DNA of 64,000 bases from Meandrina meandrites. Taxonomy: Eukaryota; Cnidaria; Anthozoa; Scleractinia; Meandrinidae. The translations under genes were made by a program, and so were the position numbers. Shown piece after piece: positions 53,774-63,794 of the stretch. The notes under the pieces were generated by a model that had not been told where the DNA came from, made no database searches, and saw only the letters and a list, made by a program, of their open reading frames with translations. The stretch covers positions 27,477,805 through 27,541,804 of the forward strand of contig OY855908.1 of assembly GCA_963693305.1 (NCBI GenBank), in the 5' to 3' direction. Within the stretch, counting starts at the first letter, position 1; the number at the start of each line of letters is the position of its first letter.

Positions 53774-56465
53774 ATGCCATACCAAGCAGGCTTTAAAAAG
53801 TGTTTCGGCGACAAATTAACAAATTTATCACATGACACAACAGAAGAAGAAATTAAACACGTTTACGACGATTGGGCAAGCACGTATGACAAGGTAACAA
53901 AAATTTGCAGGGCTTTTAATTCATGCAGTGTTCTATTATTTGTATAAGAGAACTGAGAAATAGGCAAAAAAATAAATTATGTTGTTATTTTCGTCTTGGG
54001 ACGTCATGTATCGGTCCTGAATGCCGACTGACTTCTTAAACTAGTGCGCGTTTCTTTGAAGAAACAGTACCACCGCCTGGTTGAATGACACTGCGCCAGA
54101 CTGTCCAGAGAGCGGGCGGTCTTGGGTTCAAATCCCAGCCGCACCACCATCAAGGGTCTTAAAATAGCCGTTAAGTTCATGCTGGCTGTGCATTAACTGT
54201 ATCGTAGTCTCCGGTGTTGTAGTCTGGCCTGATCACATGTATTCATGGGATGGGTGGGTGGGGTAAGATCGTAAATGCACTGTTAGTTGCTGCCATAAGC
54301 TGACTTCCCATCTAACTTTATCTCCTGCACTGTAGCTAGAGCATTTAAACACAAAGATTAAAAATGCGCTATATAAATGCATTATAACCATTAGTGCTGA
54401 GGACCCTTTTCTATGGTGTACATAAAGCTTACTTCTTCAGACGTAAATGTACTTTAAATTTCTAGTCGTCCGTGTAAAGCCGTGTTCACATTAAACCCGA
54501 AACATGTTTAGAGTAAACTTGTTTCAACGAAACATGTTTTACCTAAACGTGTTTGTTAATGCTTTGCTCACATCAGATGTCAGTTTCAAGCACGTTTCAT
54601 GCCTGTTGTATAATTAATGCGGTTTTACTATTTTACGGTACTCGCATAAATTTCGCATAAATGGAGCTGAAATTACTTTAACATTTCTATTCATTCTTCG
54701 GTTTAGTGTCAATTTTCAAACCCTTCGATTTGGAGGAGAAGGGCTTTCCAGCGTTCAGCGAGCAGACAGCATTTGCGCTATCTTCGGTACAAGAAGAATT
54801 GATTTTGGTTTCGCATGGCGCTTGTAGTCGCCGTCGTTAAGTTTCGTGGCAATGGTCTCCCAAATATTCTGCTTTCAACCCATCGCCAATAATTGCTGTG
54901 TTATCGCTACATCAGCCCATATTTCACCGAGGTTGTTTCAATCATGCTCAGAATAAACATGTTTCGATCATGATTCGCGCAACGCACCGTCTGATGTGAA
55001 CACTTTTCGTATCAAAACATGCTTCTTTCGTGATCAGACTAATCATGTTTCGGCCTAGTGTGAACACAACACAAGTAAGATGAAGCTTTGCGTTTTCAGG
55101 AGGTCGTTCACGATGCACGCAGTGTTTACCACCAGCCACTTGCTGAATGTCTGGATGAAGCCATCAAACATGTTTTTCCGGACAAACCGAAAGATGAAAT
55201 CAAAATAATTGATGCAGGAGCTGGAACAGGATTGATGGCGGTTGAACTTCAAAAACTTGGCTACACTAACCTGCATGCCCTGGACATTTCACAAGAAATG
55301 TTAAATGAAGCGAAGAACAAAGACGTGTACAGACGATTCATCTGCGCCGCCCTGACTGATCAACAGATTCCTGAGATTGAAACAGGAGAGTTCGACGCTC
55401 TGATTTGCGGTGGCTCGATGTTCAAGGGGCATGTTCGCTCGTCCGCCTTAAATGAGATGGTTAGGATGGTTAAAAGTGGTAAGTCTTTTCTCGGAACAAA
55501 GTCGTATTATTTGCTCCATGCTTGCCGAGGTGTATTCAAAGCGTTACTTTACACCTCAGTTCACCCATTAAAAACGTTTAAGTAACATATCTCGAGTTAT
55601 TCGAGTGCGTTTTTTCCTACTTGGCATAGCGACCAAAACATCTATTCTTTGTTCTTGGAATTGCTTTCTTTGCTAGAATAAGTTAGAAGCTCTTATGGTT
55701 ATTTAATTTGGTATTATCTGTTAGCCAACCGCGCGATGAATTAAATGTATCTATCGTTTTAAAATTGACATTATCTATCTTTGTAATAGAAAATCTTCAG
55801 GAACTACGGGTCGATCAGTATTAGCGTGAGAACTGAACTATGCTGCACTACACTGTACTGCAATGCACTCTTCTGCACTGCATAGCGCTGCAATGCACTG
55901 CACTGCAATGCAATGCAATGCACTGTAATGAGCGATGCAGTGCACTGTAATGCAATGTAATGCAATGCAATGTAGTGTGCACTGTACTGCAGTGCGATGC
56001 AATGCAATGCACTGTTCTGTTCTCGGAGCAATAATAAAGAGTACAGTGTTAAATTAACATTCCACAACGTACTAAAATTACAGGAGTGTATACACATTTA
56101 TATGCTAGCCATATATCGATATATACAGAAAGGTTCAATCTTGTTAATGATGACATCATTCCTTACATATTATTCGGATTCCGATCCGATCCTGATTTTA
56201 GATTTAGGATTCTGGATCCTTTATTTTGAAACCCAAGCAATGCAGAAATTCTTTTATACAGATTTCCTGTATCTTTTTATTCCTAGGTGGTCTTGTATGT
56301 TTTAACGTTCGCGACAGTAGAATGGATGGCTTCCAAGGCAAAATGTCAGAATTAGAGAATGCGGGTATATGGAGAAATGTCTGCAGAACGACGGTGCCTT
56401 ATTTTGATAGGGATGACATGCCGAATGATACCATGGCATTTGTGTATAAAGTTTTGATGAAATAG
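53774..56465 (+). CDS. METTL27-like SAM-dependent methyltransferase, copy E
   Basis: Exons 53774-53893 (40 aa; donor AAG|GTAACA), 55100-55478 (after TTTTCAG; donor G|GTAAGT) and 56287-56465 (after TCCTAG; stop TAG) join to 225 aa. It begins MPYQAGFKKCFGDKL. Exon 2 has IIDAGAGTGLMA and LDISQEMLNEAKNKD. Exon 3 reads GGLVCFNVRDSRMDGF and ends AFVYKVLMK. Shared KPKDEIKIID and NVRD with copy D place both in one subgroup. Intron 1 (1206 bp) holds a SINE and a TIR element, and intron 2 (808 bp) a GCAAT microsatellite. Predicted class I methyltransferase; substrate unknown. Confidence 0.87.
54075..54395 (+). mobile_element. tRNA-derived SINE in copy E intron 1
   Basis: B box GGTTCAAATCC (54125-54135) with an upstream TGGTTGAATGAC A-box-like segment. 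A body follows, with a 3' end AAAATGCGCTATATAAATGC of the kind shared by many animal SINEs. It is a different family from the SINE at 33552. Confidence 0.78.
54478..55072. mobile_element. TIR element in copy E intron 1
   Basis: CCGTGTTCACATTAAACCCG followed by AAACATG at left matches, in inverse, CATGTTTCGGCCTAGTGTGAACAC at right. Further AAACATG pairs lie inside (54530 and 54950). No TSD called and no coding. Confidence 0.68.
55835..56018. repeat. Degenerate (GCAAT/GCACT)n microsatellite
   Basis: ATGCAATGCACTGTAATGCA-type pentamer repeat in copy E intron 2. A similar sparse version (GTAATGTAAGT) occurs in the 3' UTR of the LINE at 63590-63720. Confidence 0.9.
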
Positions 56466-56863
56466 CCGCTAGTCAGGCATTCATGTTAGTATAAGGAAAT
56501 AGTATTTTGCCGGAATCTAGGATGGTGGTGAGAATCGGCGGGGGGTGGGGAGGGGGATGAATGGTTAAACTCCTTGTAGCGTTGATTTCATAAAATCGTA
56601 TTCAAGTTGAAGGCATACTGGCACAGAACTAAATTTAAATATCTGATAGGTATTGAGTTCAGAATTACAAAGTGTAACACATGCATACTTAACTAACTTT
56701 TTTGTATTGTTAATTTTAATGCCATCTTGACGGAAATTTGAAAGGAAAGTTCTAGATCGCACCAGCACCACAGTTCAACTAAAAACAAGTTAACAGAATG
56801 TGATACCAAGTTGGTTATTAGATAAAGTTGGTCATCAAGGAATGATGTTGGTACTTGAGACAG

Positions 56864-56938
56864 ACGCTGCCATATTTTGCAGCTGACGACATGCCAAAGA
56901 AAGCCTTAGCGTTTGTATATAAAGTTCTTAAGAATTAA
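56864..56938 (+). pseudogene. METTL27-like exon 3 relic, copy F
   Basis: In frame it reads TLPYFAADDMPKKALAFVYK and ends VLKN-stop, equivalent to the last 24 codons of exon 3 (copy E: VPYFDRDDMPNDTMAFVYKV). The upstream part of exon 3 and any exons 1-2 are absent; no splice acceptor precedes it. It is a partial duplicate of a D/E-type gene, 400 bp after copy E's stop. Confidence 0.85.
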
Positions 56939-57949
56939 AGGATGCCAAATGACTGTTTAAAAAAATCCGGCATTTCCTACTTGTGGAAACCTTACATGGA
57001 ATAAATGCAAAGCAAATGTGCAGTTAGCATCTGTCCAACAAATTGTTTATTTCGTTAATCATCTGGGAAAAATTGAGAAAGATGTAATTTCTGTAGGTAT
57101 GAGCATGGGACAAAGATCTGCGTCCCCAACGAAAATCCAAACCGTCGCCTTCCGAACACTGGTCGGATGTTCCGAACCACTGAAGTACTCTCGTGGCAAG
57201 CTAGTCCAAAGAAGTGGGGATACTCCCTATACACTGTACAGAAAGGTTCCGCCCGCCGGGCGGAAAGGGGTACTTTTTCAGGCTAGGTATATAAAAGGGT
57301 AGGGAGTTTATGAGTTGGAGTATAGAAAAGGGAAAACTTCATTTAGGTATCTAAAATGACTTCGAAAAATATCTTCAACTGACTTCCCACCGAACAGTCG
57401 ATTCATTTAAGTTTTTCAAGTAAACAATTAAGAAAAGACATGTAGGATCCCTTCTGTAGTAATGTGAACGGGGTAACCATTTTCTGCCGAAAATATATAA
57501 GAGGGTTACCTTTTCTGTCAAAACTGGTATATGAAAGATTTTCGAACGAGTTTGGACCTCGGGACCGGAGCTTCTCTTTACCAAAATAAACCAAGTAAAA
57601 ATAATACTGCACTTTGATCACACACTTAAGTTACAGTTCTTTGATAGCTCGGTCACATAACATTCCTGGGTTTCTTTGCTTCTGAACGATCTGACTGACA
57701 TATCCCATTAGGTTCCTTTTGTAGCAAAGGGCGTCAACAGTGCTGGCCCGCTGACTCTGTTTGGTAAATCTTCCCCCTTGTTTTCCTGCTTTTTCCTGCT
57801 GTTTTCCAGCTGATGTTTGCTTTCTTCAGCTTTTCTTCAGTTCTTAACAGGCCTTTTCACTTTCCTTTTACCCCGCGGATTCCATTTTCAAGGTCAGCTT
57901 AGTAGTGTGAGTGGCACGTTTTCGCACACTGCGTAAAACAATACGAATA
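56939..57949. other. Intergenic sequence
   Basis: GC palindrome CCGCCCGCCGGGCGGAAAGG near 57248 followed by GGGTAGGGAGTTTATGAGTT looks like a MITE end. No gene recognised. Confidence 0.45.
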
Positions 57950-58440
57950 CTGTCCCGTACTTAGGTCTTATACAGTCAGTACACAAAGTCGTGTACGGGT
58001 CATATAAGGACGTGACATGATGTATACGGTACCGTTTAAGGATCAGTATACGTCAGGCTATGCTTAGAAAGTAGCAGGATCTTATACACTTGTATCAGGA
58101 TTCCTTATACGTCAGTAAACATGTCAGTGTACATCGTGTATACTGAACGAAACATGAAGTGTACTGATGTTGCGTAGGTGGGTATACGGATTCTTACACC
58201 GTGCGTAGGATTCCTTATTTCCCATTACTCAATACAAAATTCCGTATATTTCATGTATACTGCAAGAAGCATGACATGTACTGATTTTGCGTAGAAGGTG
58301 GGTATACTGATTCTTACGCTCTCGAAAGGATTTCTTATATCTCATTACACAAGTCCGTATATTTCATGTATACTGCAAGAAGCATGAAAAACACGAACTT
58401 CGCCTGGGAGGTACGTATAAGGATTTTTACACTCGCGGTA
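57950..58440 (+). repeat. ~115-bp imperfect tandem repeat
   Basis: TTTCATGTATACTGCAAGAAGCATGA occurs at about 58250 and 58365, with more diverged forms near 58020-58150; each is followed by GTGGGTATACxGATTCTTAC. At least three to four degenerate units. Confidence 0.75.
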
Positions 58441-58913
58441 GAATTTCGCGAAATTTCAGTAGTAACTCGCCTGGCCTTTTACTGAAATGACGCTGTACGC
58501 CAATTTTCAGTACTTTTCTCCTTCTAGTCCCACATATATTTGTCCTCGCAACAAGTAAACACACTGAATTCTGATCCAATATTCATTTATTCTTTTTAGT
58601 CATAAAACTTATCATGTATCACTTTCAACTGATTTAGTTAAAAAAGATCAAACTATATGTACATGGTACACCTTTTTTATTCTAGTTGACTTTAATTCCT
58701 TGCTGTTACTGCAGTCAATCAATGTTATTGGTCTTTCCCTGGACATGGCCTGCACCAATATGTCTATCACAAAACTGGACTGCACTTGAAAAGTAAAATA
58801 CCCAGGAGTCTCCATTATCTATCTACATGTACACTATCTATCTAGTAAGTCTTACATGTCCATGTAGTTTACTGATCCTGAACGGTCTATACTGTAGTTG
58901 TGGATCCTAAACT
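58441..58913. other. Unassigned sequence
   Basis: No recognisable feature before the TSD of the next element. Confidence 0.4.
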
Positions 58914-58969
58914 CAGGGCCCGCGCAGCAAGATTTTGAGTGGGGGGGCTCAAGCGTGAGCCAGGTTTTT

Positions 58970-59003
<34 letters not shown>

Positions 59004-59230
59004 CTGGGCGGCGGAGGCATGCTACCCTGGGAAAATTAGGGTTTTAGTTACTCTCGGATATCGGAAGGTGGATTTAAAATTAACAAATAGTGTATTAAAG
59101 CGCAGTGTTTTTACCACTTGAAACAGCAAGGGTCCGCAAACAAAAATGGTGCCAGGATCTACAAGAGATTATTGCACATTATTGTTGCAATTTATTTGCG
59201 CTGGCCTTCAAGCTGGCATAATTTAGATTT

Positions 59231-59290
59231 GCTACACCGTGCTGATGAGTCCCAAAAAGGACGGAATCGCTGTTCGCGATTGTAACCCTA
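59231..59290 (+). ncRNA. Hammerhead-ribozyme-like motif (degenerate)
   Basis: CTGATGA (59242-59248) is followed by a stem II GTCC-CAAAAA-GGAC (59249-59262), then GGAA where GAAA is expected. A stem III TCGC-TGTTC-GCGA (59267-59279) and a possible ATT cleavage triplet follow. This is the order of a hammerhead core with one changed core base. I could not find a convincing stem I, so self-cleavage is doubtful. The downstream sequence recurs at 3241-3325 and 11958-12035. Confidence 0.4.
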
Positions 59291-59365
59291 CTTTATCGTT
59301 TTGGTCGTGTTGGTGTCTTGCAAAGTTACTTTTTCATATAGTACTTATCGGCCTTGCTTAATTAT
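59267..59365 (+). repeat. Retroelement-like repeat, copy 3 of 3
   Basis: TTTTGGTCGTGTTGGTGTCT and TGCAAAGTTACTTTTTCATA correspond to the minus strands of 3241-3325 and 11958-12035. This copy is the only one with a recognisable hammerhead-like core upstream. Confidence 0.6.
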
Positions 59366-59582
59366 ATTAATGTTTTTACAGTACAAGCATACTAAACATT
59401 TAGAACCAGATCTATAGATTTACTATCAAATCCTGCTTGGAACAATATAATTTGCTCCAAATCAGTACTACTGCATTAGCGTTTACAAACCTGGAATCTG
59501 ACGATTTTTGCTATACTTCAGCTCATTCGCGCTTCAGCTTAACGTTATAAAAGGTGCCAAAATTTATCTTTCTGTTATTGCT

Positions 59583-59652
59583 ACAATTTGCAAATTCGTT
59601 AGTGATGTCAAAAAACATTCCGAATGTTTTTTGACATCACTAACGAATTTGC
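59583..59652. repeat. Perfect 33-bp-arm hairpin
   Basis: GCAAATTCGTTAGTGATGTC plus AAAAAACATTC and its exact inverse abut with almost no loop. It lies within the 58914-59985 element. Confidence 0.95.
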
Positions 59653-59985
59653 TTCACGACTGTTTATCATTGTCAAGTTATTAAATCTCTCTTGCGTCAT
59701 TGTTGGGCAAAATTTTTATTCTTTGGGCAGTGGAAACTGAATGAGTATTCACCAGATGCACTCCATACATGATTAACCAATATGGAACTCAAAAACAAAA
59801 TTTATCACCAGCTTCTGGACAGGCGTTCAAATGAAATACTTTTAGTAATTGTTCGTTCAATAAAAATAATAATAATATTTCTTTCTTTACTTGCTTATTT
59901 ACTTAAGTTCTTCTTATTATTTTTCTTATTGTAAAAAAGTGGGGGGGCTAAAGCCCCCCCAGCCCCTCCCTCTGCGCGGGCCCTG

Positions 59986-61099
59986 AAACTATCTGATTTC
60001 CTTTCCATACGCTCGGTAAGTAATAAGTATACAGTGGAGTGCAAACAAAGACATCAATTTTATGAAGCTTACACACTGTACATGTAAATAAGAGCTTTTT
60101 TTCAGCTTACCTCACCTGAACAACAGCAAGAAGCAGTTTACACATGCAGTTCCTTCCACACAGCGTGAGCAGTTCAAATCGATGGCTGTTTACACCCGTG
60201 AATTCGCTCAGTCGAGTTTCCTTCATTGATGCAACATCAAATTCTACTTCTAACCGTTTTCCGAATTACAGAGGACGCTGTCTCGAAAACTAACGCAACG
60301 AAAAGATACCTGTGCTTCGACAATTCAGATGAAACGTTTCAACATCTTCAACGAACTCTTCGACTTCACACCTTTCAAATAAATGGCGGTAAGTCGGCGA
60401 AAATCAAAGGATTAGGCTAGTCCTGGATTAGACACTTCATGTATGAGTACATACTTAGTCTTTTTAGAAGCAAAACCGCTGACAGTTTTAGTATAGTATA
60501 AAGCCAAAAGGGAAATCTTGTTTTCTCGTCTTCTGTTTGACAGCGGACGAGTTGTTATCAGCGAAAAGATCATTAAATACCGGGGGCTGCAAATGGGTAA
60601 CGAGAAGCGAACGTTGAAAAAGTGTAGTTTCATTTCTCTAAGGGTGTAAAATACAGTGTTTACGCAATGTGTAAAGAATCATAAAGGTGCGTAAAGAAGC
60701 GTACACATAGCGTATAAAGGATCGTTTACGCATCATCATCTGAATATCGGATTCTGTAGTTAGCACAAGTGAAAGAACTTACATGTCAAACCAAATAAAG
60801 ATGATTTGCATAAAATTTCCTTACATTAAGATCAGCCAGAGAATTCAAGGTTCGTATCCATACGCGGCAGCGTCGTCGGTTTGTGCCAGGTACGAGACCC
60901 CACATGCAACTGATCCCAGAGTCTGTAAGCTTACGTCCAGCTGAGGCGTAAGGGCTAAACTCGGGCTAAAGCTTTGCAATTGGTGAGTTGCGCCCCTGTT
61001 AGGGACAAGTCGTTGGGCCGATTCTATGTTTTAAGTACACAGTAAAAGTTCGCCTGGGACTTCGATAAACGACTGCGAGACTAGCAATACTATCTCACA
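59986..61099. other. Unassigned intergenic sequence
   Basis: No gene recognised; the 64-73-codon frames near 60226 and 60412 have no known domain. Confidence 0.4.
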
Positions 61100-61340
61100 G
61101 CACGAAAATGGAGATTTACAGAAAATTAAAGGTAGCTTAAATCTGCTTAAAGCTGGTCATCCAACTTTATGCTATCAATTAAAGGTTGTTAAAGGTCGTT
61201 AAACCTGACATTTACGCTACCGTGCGTAAACCTGGCTTAAAGCTGATTTAAAGGTCAGCTTTAAAAAAATGTAAAGGTAGTGTAAAGCTGATTAAATTCC
61301 AAATTTACGCCAGCTTTACTTCAGCTTTACACCATAGTAA
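61100..61340. repeat. TTAAAGCTG/CAGCTTTA repeat block
   Basis: CTTAAAGCTG-, AAAGGTxGTTAAA- and CAGCTTTA-like words recur about ten times in both orientations, ending with an inverse copy (TTTACTTCAGCTTTACACCA). Resembles a subterminal repeat array of a mobile element. Confidence 0.55.
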
Positions 61341-61609
61341 AGTTATGTTTTCTTGCTGTGTCTCTTATAATTAATTCGGTGAACGAGATCGTGTCCTCAT
61401 ATGCAGATGTTCTTTTTTATAGCGGCTACGTAGGAGGTTTTAAACGAAATAAAGACTCAAAGACAACAACTGGCGGTGAAAAAATTGCAATTGGAGGTGG
61501 CGACCAATACCAGTGAAATTTTGACAAACTTCGGCGAGACACTTATTTTTTGAGGACCGTTATAATTAGTTGGTGAAATGATTAACATACGATGCCCTAA
61601 GTCTTAGTG

Positions 61610-62413
61610 TACGGTTATTTAAGAAATAGAAAACATGTACCGTGTTTCTATCGAGTTTTATTTTTGTGATTGGCTGATGCCTGTCATCTATTAGAGTACA
61701 GATGTACAAATGACGTCACTGCGTGGTGTGACTCGCGCGCGTGATCAGAGTTCATAGTCCAAGTCAGTCTTCTCGGCAAAGTTTTTCAATACTTGTAGCG
61801 AAAACAACAAGAGAAAATTCAGCTTAATTATAAATCTACATCGAGGAACAATCCGCCAAATGCTCTACACCTTTCGAGACATTTAACTGGGCTAAACAAG
61901 CTTAAAGTAGACAGTGACTGACTTGAAAAATATTTATCGAAAGCTGCAAGTGTTTGTCCGATGCTCGAGCAGTTTGAAGACGCTACGGGAAATCCATGAA
62001 TGGCAGTTTAACGCTGTTGAACGCTTACCTTTAGTTAAAGCTTGCAGAGTACAAATGGAATAAAGGTCAGTTTCTTTTGTTGACATTTCATTTTTCCTTA
62101 GTATTGCGTATTTTAAAATCGGTTTAACAGTGCTTCGTGATTACGGAAAACGGCGCGTTAGCGAAACTAAAGTGTGCAGAAGTCTTGTTGTTGTATAAAA
62201 CAAATAGATTCCATTTTGCCTAGTGCATCTGTTCAGTTATAGATCACAGAAGACGTCAAAATGTGGTAAGAACATCAGTGACCCACTCGCCTAGCGGCTC
62301 GTGGGCCACTTTTTTGTTCAGTCTTACCACATTTTGACGTCATCTGTGATCTATAACTGAACAGACGCACGGCAAAATGGAATCTATTTGTTAAGTAGAA
62401 ACACGAGTGGAAG

Positions 62414-62444
<31 letters not shown>

Positions 62445-62800
62445 GAGCCGCAGGCTCGTGTTTCCACAGCATTTTCGAGTTCAAACTCTCACGAGTAGAA
62501 ACACGGAAAACATGTTTTCTATTTCTTTTAGAAAACACTGCAACGAAAAAAAACGAAAACAACTTGTTAACTTTGACTATCAAAATGTAAATTCTCTTTG
62601 CTCACGCCATCATTACGTCAACAGCTCGTGCTAGTTCTGTGTTTCTACCGACTTATAGAAACACGATTTTTAACCAATCAGCGCGCATATTTTCTTTGTA
62701 CTGTTTTCTATGTAATTATCAGTATATTATAATATAGATAGGAGTCTGCGCGCGCTCTGATTGGCTAAAAACCTATGTTTTATCAGAGTATAAAACATAT
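61610..62800. repeat. Composite dispersed element (TAGAAACAC family)
   Basis: Contains the inverse of 38860-39190 (61825-62150), a double hairpin at 62198-62395 (outer arms ATAGATTCCATTTTGC, inner arms GACGTCAAAATGTGGTAAGA) and the block 62497-62695 shared with 4245-4450. Both outer edges carry GTGTTTCTA/TAGAAACAC. This is the most complete copy in the window of a family seen in pieces at 3.9-4.5 kb and 38.6-39.2 kb. Confidence 0.72.
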
Positions 62801-62803
62801 ACG

Positions 62804-63762
62804 GTGAAGTGTAAACAATTCTATTCAATGATGATATCAACTAAAGCGAAAACTCCGAATAGCTTTAAAAAGTTGTTAGCTGATTTTAATCTCTCAAATC
62901 CACAAGACGCCTTTTCAATTCCATATCAATCTGCAAGCGAAACGTATGTTTGGTCATTCCAATATAGATTGTTGAATTTAATTTTGTTTACGAATGATAA
63001 ATTATTCAAAATAGGTTTAAGCGATTCGGACAAGTGCTCTTTTTGTGGAACCTACACGGAAGATTTGTATCACCTCTTCTTTAACTGCTCCTCTGTTCGG
63101 GTCTTCTGGAATAGATTCGCAGTCTGGTGGTCTGATATTAGTGGTGAAAATTTGTCTTTGTCTTTAAAAGACATTATAATTGGCTTTCTTCAGAGAAAAG
63201 ATTTATTAAATTATTTAATAATTCTTGGTAAGATAACTATTTGGGAGTGTAGAAAAAATAAGATCCCTCCAAAGTTGAGATTGCTCCTGCACAAGGTCGA
63301 AGCTAAGCAAGAGGTCGAGAAGATAATTGCAATTAAGAACCGAAAGCTTCGCGATTTTTATACAAGATGGGAATTTCTGTTGTAGTCTTATAATAGTTTA
63401 TTTAAAGGAAAAAAATGGAATGTCTGCTGGATTTACTAACTTAAATAGTTTTTTTTTTACGCGCTAGAATTTTATTTATATTTTTCTTTTAAACTGGAAT
63501 TAATTGGGCATCTGCATGATCTATGTATGTGTTACTGTAGTGCAAAAGAAAAAAGGGTAATTATTGTAATTAGTTTAAGTACTGCACTGTAAGTAGAGTA
63601 ATGTAACTGTTGTATTGTAAATGTAATGTAAGTGATGTAGTTAAGTAATGTAAGTTTTTGGTTGTAAGTAAGTAAGTAAGCATGTAAGTTCTTACCGTAA
63701 TGCAATGTAATGTAACTTGTTTTGTGTCTTGCAATTAAAAAAAAAAAAAAAAAAAAAAAAAA
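62804..63762 (+). mobile_element. 5'-truncated L1/Tx1-like LINE 3' end
   Basis: The open frame to the stop at 63385 encodes an ORF2 C-terminus: FQYRLLNLILFTNDKLFKIG, the CCHC-type CSFCGTYTEDLYHLFFNC and YLIILGKITIWECRKNK. A 3' UTR with GTAATGTAAGT repeats and a poly-A tract (63737-63761) follows. TGAAGTGTAAAC before (about 62803) and TGAAGTATAAAT after (about 63775) may be a TSD with two differences. It belongs to the same superfamily as 36480-37796 but a clearly different subfamily. Confidence 0.85.
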
Positions 63763-63794
63763 TTGCTTTTTACTGAAGTATAAATCCACTGGAC

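Larger units (their letters stand above)
58914..59985. mobile_element. hAT-like element, CAGGGCCCGCGCAG ends
   Basis: Both ends are CAGGGCCCGCGCAG in inverse orientation, with G-rich subterminal GTGGGGGGGCT on both sides. AAACT is duplicated outside (58909-58913, 59986-59990), a 5-bp TSD. CAGGGxxCG ends suggest the hAT superfamily, although hAT TSDs are usually 8 bp. It includes a run of about 23 G (58981-59003), a hammerhead-like segment and a perfect hairpin. No transposase. Confidence 0.82.
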
